Shown here: positions 1 through 5,342 of the stretch, one piece after another
Position numbering within the stretch: position 1 is the stretch's first letter
Layout: the number at the start of each line of letters is the position of its first letter
Source of the DNA: Candidatus Margulisiibacteriota bacterium
GTDB taxonomy: Bacteria; Margulisbacteria; WOR-1; O2-12-FULL-45-9
Assembly (NCBI GenBank): GCA_018814265.1
Contig: JAHIZU010000272.1
Span: 1-5,342, forward strand
Direction of reading: 5' to 3'
Length of the DNA stretch: 5,342 bases
Notes under the pieces: model-generated
Database searches by the model: none
What the model was told of the DNA's origin: nothing
The model's input: only the letters and a program-made list of their open reading frames with translations
Translations under genes and position numbers: made by a program

Positions 1-86
1 ACATCCCTATGGACTTAATCGTCAATAAGATGAACATGTACAACAAATGCAGGGAGATAGATCAACGTGAGCAAAAGAAACGTTAG
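1..86 (+). CDS. C-terminal tail of upstream gene, probably [NiFe] hydrogenase small subunit (partial)
   Basis: Reading from base 3, an open frame of 27 codons ends at TAG 84-86. The peptide begins IPMDLIVNKMNMYNK and ends in a basic, charged tail (REQKKR). The other two + frames stop within the first 30 bases. The stop lies 20 bases inside the large-subunit gene, the kind of overlap expected between translationally coupled subunits. In group 3 [NiFe] hydrogenases the small subunit, which carries the electron-relay iron-sulfur clusters, is commonly encoded just upstream of the large subunit. The assignment therefore rests on position plus a plausible C-terminal helix, not on a diagnostic motif, since any cluster-binding cysteines would lie outside the window. 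Another electron-transfer subunit is possible. Confidence 0.5.
   Translation, partial: IPMDLIVNKMNMYNKCREIDQREQKKR
51..56 (+). promoter_or_regulatory. Shine-Dalgarno site for the hydrogenase large subunit
   Basis: AGGGAG lies 10 bases upstream of GTG 67 and inside the end of the preceding reading frame. It supports GTG at 67 as the true start. No in-frame ATG exists between it and the conserved N-terminal RVEGHG motif. Elsewhere in the operon, similar sites are GGAGGGG at 1843-1849 before hypA and GGGGG at 3391-3395 before hydG. The hypC-hydE fusion has no evident site. Confidence 0.6.
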
Positions 87-1395
87 TGTTAATGTCGAAT
101 ATCTGACCCGGGTCGAAGGCCACGGCAATATCGTGGTTGACGTCAAGAACGGGGAACTAAAGACCTGCGAACTGCAGATCGTTGAAGCGCCGCGCTTTTT
201 TGAAGGCATGATCCGCGGCCGCTCGATCTTTGAGGCCCAACACATCACCTGCCGTATCTGCGGGATCTGCTCCTGCGGTCATACGCTGGCCTCGATCCAG
301 GCCGCTGAGGACGCGATCGGTTTTAAACCATCAAAACAAACAACTGAATTGAGAAAATTCTTGCTCCACATGGAAAATCTGGACAGTCATATCCTGCATA
401 TCTATCTGTTAGTGGCTCCCGACCTGCTTGGGGTCAAAAGCTTTGTGCCATTGATCAACTCACATAATGATGTTGTCCGCCGTGCCCTTAGAATGAAAAA
501 AGCCTGCAACGATGTCTGCGACATCCAGGTTGGTCGGCACGTCCACCCGATCTCATCGATCGTGGGAGGATTCACCAAGCTGCCGCGGGAAAAAGACCTT
601 GATGCCATGCTGAAGATCCTTTATGACATGAGGGCAGACATGACCGCCACCGTTGAGTTGGCCGCGACCTTAAAATTCCCGGCTTTTGAACGGGATACTG
701 AATACGTTGGCCTGGTCAGCGATGATGCTGAGTACCCTATGTTGATCGGTGATGTCGGCTCAACCGATGGCGTGCGCATGAACAAAAAAGACTACAAAAA
801 GATCACTAACGAGTTCATAGTCCCCCACTCTTCGGCTAAGCACGCAAAATTGAGCCGCAACTCATATGCCGTTGGCGCTTTAGCCAGATTCAACCTGAAC
901 GCAGATAAACTTCATCCAAAAGCAAAAGAAATTGCTGCCGCCATCGGCCTTAAGCCGAAATGCATCAATCCTTATCTTAATACCGCTGCCCAGCTGGTGG
1001 AATGCGTCCACTCGCTGGAAGAAGCCATTCGCATCCTGGAAGATTTTAAAAAGAACGGGGTCAACCTTGACGAGGAGATCCTGGTCGGTCTCAACGAAAA
1101 AGGTAACATCCCGGTCAAGCCCGGCAACGGCGTGGGCGCGGTTGAGGTTCCCCGGGGCATACTGTTCCACAACTATGAAGTTGATGAAAAAGGCATTATC
1201 AAAAAAGCCAACTGCATCATTCCGACCAACCAGAACGTCAATAATATTGAGCAGGACATGAAAAAACTTGTGCCTGAGATTCTTGATAAGTCGGACGAAA
1301 AGATCACATTGATGCTGGAAATGCTGGTCAGGGCTTACGATCCGTGCATCTCATGCTCTGCTCACTTCCTGGACGTGAAGTTTGTTAACCGCTGA
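67..1395 (+). CDS. [NiFe] hydrogenase large (catalytic) subunit, group 3 type
   Basis: This is the catalytic subunit for reversible H2 oxidation/evolution, carrying the Ni-Fe(CN)2CO centre in a probably cytosolic complex; no signal peptide or membrane segment is visible. Landmarks in the 442-residue product are the N-terminal RVEGHG (about 15-20), the L2 motif RICGIC with Ni ligands Cys65 and Cys68, and the C-terminal DPCISCSAH with Ni ligands Cys427 and Cys430. The family is cut after the motif's His, here His433, which would release the nine residues FLDVKFVNR. Length, the APRFFEG segment (41-47), the HIYLLVAPD segment and the ending resemble the alpha subunit of Pyrococcus-type soluble hydrogenase. 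Group 3 is therefore likely and 3b the best guess, though 3c or 3d is not excluded. The start is GTG with a Shine-Dalgarno site. The gene overlaps the upstream frame by 20 bases and the protease gene by 14. Confidence 0.95.
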   Translation: MSKRNVSVNVEYLTRVEGHGNIVVDVKNGELKTCELQIVEAPRFFEGMIRGRSIFEAQHITCRICGICSCGHTLASIQAAEDAIGFKPSKQTTELRKFLLHMENLDSHILHIYLLVAPDLLGVKSFVPLINSHNDVVRRALRMKKACNDVCDIQVGRHVHPISSIVGGFTKLPREKDLDAMLKILYDMRADMTATVELAATLKFPAFERDTEYVGLVSDDAEYPMLIGDVGSTDGVRMNKKDYKKITNEFIVPHSSAKHAKLSRNSYAVGALARFNLNADKLHPKAKEIAAAIGLKPKCINPYLNTAAQLVECVHSLEEAIRILEDFKKNGVNLDEEILVGLNEKGNIPVKPGNGVGAVEVPRGILFHNYEVDEKGIIKKANCIIPTNQNVNNIEQDMKKLVPEILDKSDEKITLMLEMLVRAYDPCISCSAHFLDVKFVNR

Positions 1396-1855
1396 AGTCA
1401 AACAAGCATTAACACCAACAACTGACGGCACCACTTTGATCATAACCGTTGGCAATCTATTGCGCTCAGATGACGGCGTTGGCCCATACATTGCTTCCCG
1501 GCTCATGGAATTAAAAGCCGGACTTGTCCTGTTGGACGCTGGTGATAAACCAGAGAACATTATCGATGAGGCTGTCAAACAGTCACCCAAAAAGGCCGTG
1601 ATCATTGACGCGGCAGTTTTTGGCGGACAGATCGGGGAAGCTAGGTTAATTGACCAGGAACATATTCCTCAAACAACCTTAAGCACGCACACCTTCCCTC
1701 TGCCGGTGATCGCCAAGCTCCTGGCCGAGGATACTAAAGCTAGCGTGCTTTTTCTGGGCATCCAGCCAGCCAAAGTTGAGTTGGGCGAGCAAATGAATGA
1801 AAAAGTCAAAGCAACTGCAGATGAGATCATTAAAATGATATCGGAGGGGAAATAA
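1382..1855 (+). CDS. Hydrogenase maturation endopeptidase, HycI/HyaD family
   Basis: This nickel-dependent protease removes the C-terminal peptide of the large subunit after metal insertion. The 157-residue product has the family signature GNLLRSDDGVGP at 24-35. The three residues matching the nickel-sensing ligands of E. coli HycI (Asp16, Asp62, His90) are Asp31, Asp76 (in VIIDAAV) and His103 (in STHTFPL). LFLGIQP at 123-129 is also typical of the HycI branch. The TTG start at 1382 lies inside the large-subunit gene and has only a weak GGA upstream. It leaves an unusually long 23-residue stretch before GN, so a second in-frame TTG at 1436 (residue 19) is a possible alternative that would give a more usual N-terminus. 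Position directly behind the large subunit suggests it is the dedicated protease for that enzyme. Confidence 0.92.
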   Translation: MLTAEVKQALTPTTDGTTLIITVGNLLRSDDGVGPYIASRLMELKAGLVLLDAGDKPENIIDEAVKQSPKKAVIIDAAVFGGQIGEARLIDQEHIPQTTLSTHTFPLPVIAKLLAEDTKASVLFLGIQPAKVELGEQMNEKVKATADEIIKMISEGK

Positions 1856-1856
1856 T

Positions 1857-2099
1857 ATGCACGAAATGCACCTGTTAACCGATCTATTGAAAGACCTGCT
1901 CAAGGCTGCTGAGGAAAATAAAGCTAAGAAGATCACGAAAGTCTATTTAAGAATGGGAAGTTTTACTGAAATAAATGAGGATATCCTGCGACATTTCTTC
2001 CAGGAAAAGGCCAAAGGCACTATCGCCAAAGGAGCTGAAATAAGCATCGAACCCAGCCAGACCAGAGAGTTAAGGCTGTTATCTTTCGATTGTGATTGA
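1857..2099 (+). CDS. hypA: Short HypA-type nickel chaperone lacking the zinc-finger domain
   Basis: HypA delivers nickel to the apo large subunit, normally with the GTPase HypB. The 80-residue product begins MHEMHLL, keeping the N-terminal Met-His-Glu with the nickel-binding His2. It has the family's helix and KVYLRMGSF strand region (about 28-36). HypA proteins are normally about 110-120 residues and contain a zinc domain with two CxxC pairs. Here the chain runs from the ISIE strand through PSQT directly to a terminal RELRLLSF strand, and the only cysteine is Cys79. The zinc domain thus looks cleanly missing. It has not been frameshifted away, because the next gene begins two bases after the stop. 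ATG is well supported by GGAGGGG seven bases upstream, and the protease stop lies one base before it. The function is probably retained, but the zinc-dependent structural or partner role may differ. Confidence 0.85.
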   Translation: MHEMHLLTDLLKDLLKAAEENKAKKITKVYLRMGSFTEINEDILRHFFQEKAKGTIAKGAEISIEPSQTRELRLLSFDCD

Positions 2100-2101
2100 T
2101 C

Positions 2102-3409
2102 ATGTGCTACGCGATCCCCGGCAAAGTTGTTACTATAGATAAAAAGATCGCCACGGTCGAGTACTTTGGCGAGGCCAAGCAGGCGATCAATGAATTTGAT
2201 GACCTCAAGGTCGGCGACTACATCTACGCCCAGGGCGGCTATGTTATTAAACAGATCCCTGAAGCTGAAGCCCTTTCCATTTTAGCGACCTGGAAAGAAA
2301 CATTCTTCCAACTGCATGAACTTGATCTAAGACTTTCCCGCATGGACCTGGATAAAACAGGTATTGACAAGAAACTCGCGGTCATTCTTGATAAAGCAGC
2401 TGAAGACCTGCCGCTAAAAGAGGCCGACCTGCTTCATTTATTGAACCTGGAAGGCGATAAAGAACTGGAATATTTATTCAAGATCGCTAATTTCCTGCGC
2501 CAGAAACATTTAGGAAATTCCTGCTGCGTCCATGGCATTATTGAATTCTCCAATTATTGCTCACAAGGCTGTGCCTATTGCGGCATATCAACTCATAATA
2601 AGGGAATTAAACGCTACCGCATGACCAAGCAGGAAATTATCGACACGGCTTACGAAGCGATCGAAAAATACGGTTTTAAGGCTCTGGTCTTGCAAAGCGG
2701 TGAAGACCCGCACTACTCAGTTGATGACCTGGCTGATATTATTCGTGAGATAAAAAATCGTTCAGCCGTCCTGATCTTTATCAGCTTTGGTGAAGTTGGT
2801 TTGGCTGGATTGAAAAAACTCTATGGGGCTGGCGCCCGCGGTTTATTAATGCGCTTTGAAACCACAAATCCAGAATTATTCGCGAAACTCCACCCAGGCA
2901 GAACGATCAAGACTCGCCTGGCCCATCTGGAAGAAGCCTTTAAACTAGGCTATTTGATAATTACCGGCGGCCTGGTCGGCCTGCCCGGCCAAACTAAAGA
3001 AGATATTCTTAAAGATATCCTCTTGACCAAAAAAATGAATACGGAAATGTATACCTTTGGCCCGTTCCTGCCCCACCCCAACACCCCATTGAAAGATGCC
3101 CCGCCTCCGCCAGTTCGAGATGTACTAAAAACCCTGGCTGTGGCCAGAATTGCTGATGCTAAGAACGCTAAAATAGTCGTGACAACTGGTTTTGAGACCC
3201 TGCATCCCAAAGCCCGCGAAGAAGGCCTGGTCGCTGGCGCGAATTCGGTCATGCTCAACGTTACTCCAGCAAAATATAGCCAGAACTACACAATCTATCC
3301 TGACCGGGCGCATTCAGGGGAGAGCCTGCAGGAACAGATCGATGAAACCCTGGGAATATTGAGAGGTCTCGGCCGGGCGCCAACAGACCTGGGGGTCACC
3401 AATGCTTAA
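2102..3409 (+). CDS. HypC-HydE fusion: [NiFe] maturation chaperone joined to an [FeFe] H-cluster radical SAM maturase
   Basis: This 435-residue protein holds two domains usually found separately and in different pathways. Residues 1 to about 75 are HypC-like: MCYAIPGKV with the essential Cys2, then VGDYIYAQGGYVI (37-49). HypC carries the Fe(CN)2CO unit for [NiFe] sites. In E. coli HypC the last block contains His51; Gln44 occupies that position here. From about residue 85 to the end it is HydE-like: IIEFSN (146-151), the radical SAM cluster motif CX3CX2C at Cys153, Cys157 and Cys160, RYRMT, VLQSGEDP (196-203), RFET (251-254), VGLPGQT (292-298) and GPFLPHPNTPL (320-330). HydE acts after HydG in building the diiron H-cluster precursor. 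The optional second-cluster cysteines of Thermotoga HydE are absent, as in many homologues. I chose ATG 2102 over an upstream in-frame TTG because it places the catalytic Cys at position 2. It starts two bases after the hypA stop without a clear ribosome site, so coupling is likely. Confidence 0.93.
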   Translation: MCYAIPGKVVTIDKKIATVEYFGEAKQAINEFDDLKVGDYIYAQGGYVIKQIPEAEALSILATWKETFFQLHELDLRLSRMDLDKTGIDKKLAVILDKAAEDLPLKEADLLHLLNLEGDKELEYLFKIANFLRQKHLGNSCCVHGIIEFSNYCSQGCAYCGISTHNKGIKRYRMTKQEIIDTAYEAIEKYGFKALVLQSGEDPHYSVDDLADIIREIKNRSAVLIFISFGEVGLAGLKKLYGAGARGLLMRFETTNPELFAKLHPGRTIKTRLAHLEEAFKLGYLIITGGLVGLPGQTKEDILKDILLTKKMNTEMYTFGPFLPHPNTPLKDAPPPPVRDVLKTLAVARIADAKNAKIVVTTGFETLHPKAREEGLVAGANSVMLNVTPAKYSQNYTIYPDRAHSGESLQEQIDETLGILRGLGRAPTDLGVTNA

Positions 3410-4790
3410 GTTATTCATCAACGAAAATAAAATCAACGAACTGTTGCAAGGCATCCAGCCAGACAAGTCCCGCGTCAGGGAGATCATCAAGAAATCTCTG
3501 GCCAAGAACCGGTTAGACCTGGAAGAAACAGCCACACTGCTTAATGTTGAAGACAAAGAACTGCTGGCCGAAATATTTGCCGGCGCCAAAAAGCTCAAAC
3601 AGGATGTTTACGGCAACCGCATCGTTTTGTTCGCGCCGCTTTACGTCGGTAACAACTGCACAAATGACTGCGCTTATTGCGCTTTTCGCTGCTCCAATGC
3701 TGAAGCCGCTCGAATAACCCTGAGCGACCAGGAACTAAAAGATGAGATCATTGCTCTGGAAAAGAAAGGTCAAAAACGTCTGATCCTGGTCTTTGGCGAG
3801 CACCCGACTTATAACGGCGACTTCATAGCCGATGCGGTCAAACTGGCCTACGCCACAAAGTCTGGTCCTGGTGAGATCCGCAGAGTCAACATCAATGCCG
3901 CTCCGCTTGAAGTAGCTCAATACAAAAAATTAAAAGATGTCGGTATTGGCACCTACCAGATATTTCAGGAAACTTATCATAGAAAAACATACGAGAAGGT
4001 TCATCTCAGTGGTAAAAAGTCTGATTTCCTCTGGAGATTATATGGCTTGGACCGCGCTCAGCAAGCTGGCTTAGATGACGTTGGTATTGGCGCTTTGTTT
4101 GGTCTATATAACTGGAAGTTCGAGGTCATGGGTTTGCTCGCCCACACTATACATCTGGAAGAAACGTTCAATGTCGGGCCACATACTATCTCCTTTCCGC
4201 GGCTTCAGCCAGCCCAAGGAACAGATCTGCCAAAGAACTATTTTGTCAGTGATGATGATTTTAAACGCCTGGTCGCGATCCTTCGATTGTCCGTGCCCTA
4301 TACCGGCATGATCCTGACCGCCAGGGAAACACCGGAACTGCGGCGGGAAGTGATCGAATTGGGCTGCTCCCAGATCGATGCCGGCTCACGCATTGAGATG
4401 CAAGGCTACTCCCAGGACCTGGGAGAACAGCAATTATGCGATAAACAGCAGTTCCAGCTGGGCGACACTCGCTCCCTTGATGAGGTCATGAAGGAATTGG
4501 TCAGCAATGGCTACACCCCGTCATTCTGCACTGCCTGCTACCGTCTGGGCCGGACTGGTGAACATTTCATGGAATTAGCTGTGCCTGGTTTCATTAACGA
4601 GTATTGCACACCTAATGCCATCATGACCCTTAAAGAGTATTTAGAAGACTATGCCACACCTGAAACTAACCAAGCCGGGGAGAAAGCCATTAATCAAAAC
4701 CTTCAAAAAATAGTCTCAGAACAGCTAAAAAGCGATGTCATTGCCCGCCTTAAGCGCATTGAGAACGGCGAGCGCGACATCTGCTTCTGA
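3402..4790 (+). CDS. hydG: [FeFe] hydrogenase H-cluster radical SAM maturase HydG (tyrosine lyase)
   Basis: HydG cleaves tyrosine with SAM to p-cresol, CO and cyanide and assembles an Fe-CO-CN unit for the H-cluster. The 462-residue product has the normal family length. It shows the radical SAM motif NCTNDCAYC (Cys86, Cys90, Cys93), GPHTISFPR with His261 where HydG binds the extra 'dangler' iron, and a full C-terminal second-cluster motif CX2CX22C (Cys376, Cys379, Cys402) embedded in FCTACYRLGRTGEHFM. This second motif separates HydG from ThiH, the related tyrosine lyase of thiamine synthesis. The C-terminus follows the family pattern (LKEYLEDYA, then RLKRIENGERD). The ATG start overlaps the hydE end by eight bases and has GGGGG seven bases upstream. 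No key residue is missing, so the enzyme is probably active. It lies in the same unit as [NiFe] genes, without HydF in the window. Confidence 0.96.
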   Translation: MLKLFINENKINELLQGIQPDKSRVREIIKKSLAKNRLDLEETATLLNVEDKELLAEIFAGAKKLKQDVYGNRIVLFAPLYVGNNCTNDCAYCAFRCSNAEAARITLSDQELKDEIIALEKKGQKRLILVFGEHPTYNGDFIADAVKLAYATKSGPGEIRRVNINAAPLEVAQYKKLKDVGIGTYQIFQETYHRKTYEKVHLSGKKSDFLWRLYGLDRAQQAGLDDVGIGALFGLYNWKFEVMGLLAHTIHLEETFNVGPHTISFPRLQPAQGTDLPKNYFVSDDDFKRLVAILRLSVPYTGMILTARETPELRREVIELGCSQIDAGSRIEMQGYSQDLGEQQLCDKQQFQLGDTRSLDEVMKELVSNGYTPSFCTACYRLGRTGEHFMELAVPGFINEYCTPNAIMTLKEYLEDYATPETNQAGEKAINQNLQKIVSEQLKSDVIARLKRIENGERDICF

Positions 4791-4799
4791 CCCTTTATT

Positions 4800-4816
4800 C
4801 TGTTGATAATCAACAG
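4800..4816. promoter_or_regulatory. 17-base perfect palindrome between hydG and the response regulator (possible operator)
   Basis: CTGTTGAT and ATCAACAG flank a single central A, giving a perfect dyad. It sits 10 bases past the hydG stop and 11 bases upstream of the TTGACA element of the promoter that follows. As RNA it could fold into a six-base-pair hairpin with an ATAAT loop, but it is A/T-rich and no T-run follows, so it makes a poor intrinsic terminator. Its placement just upstream of a -35 box suits an activator or repressor site. No specific regulator is recognised. Confidence 0.45.
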
Positions 4817-4827
4817 GCTATATCTCC

Positions 4828-4856
4828 TTGACACAGCCTGCCCCAAGCAATACAAT
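4828..4856 (+). promoter_or_regulatory. Near-consensus sigma-70 type promoter for the response regulator gene
   Basis: TTGACA at 4828-4833 matches the -35 consensus exactly. A 17-base spacer separates it from TACAAT at 4851-4856, which differs from TATAAT at one base. Transcription would be expected to start around 4862-4865, at or within a few bases of ATG 4865. The message would then be leaderless or nearly so, consistent with the lack of any Shine-Dalgarno site there. The promoter makes the downstream gene independent of the hydrogenase operon. Confidence 0.7.
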
Positions 4857-4864
4857 TGAATTCA

Positions 4865-5236
4865 ATGAAACACGTTCTCGTTATTGATGATCAGGAAAGC
4901 ATGTTAAGCATCACCAGCCAGATGCTCAAAGACCAAGGTTATCAAGTAACAACAGCTGGAGACGGCGAAGAAGGCCTGCGGCTATTCGAAAGCAACCCCG
5001 CTACATTTAACCTCGTCATGTGCGATGTTAATATGCCTAAAGTTAACGGTTTTGAAGTATTGAATAAAATCAAATCTAACCGCCCTAAACTACCCGTTAT
5101 TCTGCTGACCGGCACTAACTAAGACGTGGCCAGCTATGTGGGCAAAGAATACAAAGCTGACGCGATCATTAAGAAACCTTTTGTGATTGAAGAAGTAATG
5201 ACAGCAATTAAGCAGATTATTTCAAGTAGCCAGTGA
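4865..5236 (+). pseudogene. CheY-like single-domain response regulator interrupted by an in-frame stop
   Basis: The frame encodes a phosphoacceptor receiver domain of about 122 residues, the usual size, with no output domain. Visible landmarks are the acidic pair Asp8-Asp9 in VLVIDD, the phosphoacceptor Asp54 in MCDVNMP, Thr82 in LLTGT, and Lys104 in KKPF. TAA at 5120-5122 (codon 86) interrupts it after LLTGTN. The same frame then continues for 37 codons (DVASYVGKEY onward) to TGA 5234-5236 and supplies the rest of the fold. Translation stopping at the TAA gives 85 residues lacking the last strand and helices and the conserved Lys, so probably non-functional. It could be a recent nonsense mutation or a single-base sequence error. 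I chose ATG 4865 because an earlier in-frame TTG at 4856 overlaps the -10 box. Partner kinase and output are unknown; the gene has its own promoter and need not relate to hydrogenase. Confidence 0.75.
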
Positions 5237-5342
5237 TCAGAAAATCCTCGCCAACCCGTTCTTCATGAATATTTTTCAAGTGTTTTGCCTGGGAAGGTAA
5301 TCTTACGCCTAAACCTTCAACCGGGGTTTTGGCTTCCCGACC
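5217..5342 (-). CDS. C-terminal end of an unidentified convergent gene (partial)
   Basis: On the - strand a frame is open from the window edge for 41 codons and ends at TAA (5219-5217). The other two - strand frames stop within about 35 bases of the edge. The peptide ends HEERVGEDFLITGYLK and has an ordinary mix of charged and hydrophobic residues, as expected for a real protein end. I do not recognise the family. Its 3' end overlaps the response regulator's final 20 bases tail-to-tail, leaving no room for a separate terminator. The start lies outside the window. Confidence 0.5.
   Translation of the reverse strand, partial: GREAKTPVEGLGVRLPSQAKHLKNIHEERVGEDFLITGYLK

Noticed and set aside
932..1261. 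An open frame of about 109 codons on the + strand within the hydrogenase gene.
   Set aside because: It lies wholly inside the strongly conserved large-subunit gene in another frame and has a low-complexity Ser/Arg/Lys-rich product with no recognisable motif. The - strand frames in 15-3920 and the + frame at 4075-4311 are the same kind of shadow.
2096..2101. TTG start for the HypC-HydE fusion, adding Met-Ile before MCYAIPG.
   Set aside because: HypC function needs Cys at position 2, which only ATG 2102 gives. The TTG also overlaps the hypA stop and has no ribosome site.
2060..2101. A frameshift hiding the HypA zinc finger.
   Set aside because: No CxxC pairs appear in another frame, and the HypC start follows the stop by two bases, leaving no room for the missing domain.
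3402..4790. ThiH (thiamine tyrosine lyase) instead of HydG.
   Set aside because: The C-terminal CX2CX22C second-cluster motif and the GPHTISFPR iron-binding region are HydG features, and the context is hydrogenase maturation.
4791..4830. Intrinsic terminator after hydG formed by the palindrome.
   Set aside because: The stem is short and A/T-rich and is followed by GCTATATCTCC rather than a T-run.
4856..4864. TTG start for the response regulator.
   Set aside because: It overlaps the -10 box TACAAT, so it would not be transcribed from the adjacent promoter. ATG 4865 gives the usual receiver start MKHVLVIDD.
5120..5122. Reading TAA as a recoded amino acid.
   Set aside because: Known bacterial stop reassignments involve TGA, and TAA serves as the normal stop of the protease and HypC-HydE genes in this window.

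Overview
The window carries the distal part of a tightly packed hydrogenase operon on the + strand. Base composition is moderate, codon use looks uniform, and starts are a bacterial-style mix of ATG, GTG and TTG. No marker gene fixes the taxonomy. A group 3-type cytosolic [NiFe] hydrogenase beside [FeFe]-hydrogenase maturases fits an anaerobic, probably fermentative bacterium. Uncultured lineages such as Margulisbacteria/Saganbacteria, Elusimicrobia or Omnitrophica would fit, but this is a low-confidence guess. A single-domain response regulator follows, and the window ends inside an unidentified gene on the - strand.

Layout. Bases 1-86 hold the C-terminal tail of an upstream gene, probably the hydrogenase small subunit. 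Bases 67-1395 encode the [NiFe] large subunit with all four nickel-ligand cysteines and a 9-residue cleavable tail. Bases 1382-1855 encode its HycI-type maturation endopeptidase. Bases 1857-2099 encode a short HypA nickel chaperone without the zinc-finger domain. Bases 2102-3409 encode a fusion of a complete HypC domain to a complete HydE-type radical SAM enzyme. Bases 3402-4790 encode HydG with both iron-sulfur cluster motifs. All junctions are overlaps or gaps of 1-2 bases, so this looks like one transcription and translation unit. A 74-base gap follows, holding a palindrome and a near-consensus promoter placed so that the next transcript would be almost leaderless. Bases 4865-5236 read as a CheY-like receiver interrupted by one in-frame TAA. 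Bases 5217-5342 are the 3' end of a convergent gene.

How it fits together. The HycI protease and HypA serve nickel insertion and C-terminal processing of the large subunit. HypC normally carries the Fe(CN)2CO unit for [NiFe] enzymes. HydE and HydG build the CO/CN-ligated iron precursor of the [FeFe] H-cluster. Covalent joining of HypC to HydE, inside a [NiFe] operon and directly followed by HydG, is the outstanding feature. It suggests physical or functional coupling of two maturation routes normally treated as separate. HydF, HypB, HypD, HypE, HypF and any [FeFe] catalytic subunit are not in the window, so whether the products go to a [NiFe] enzyme, an [FeFe] enzyme or both cannot be decided here.
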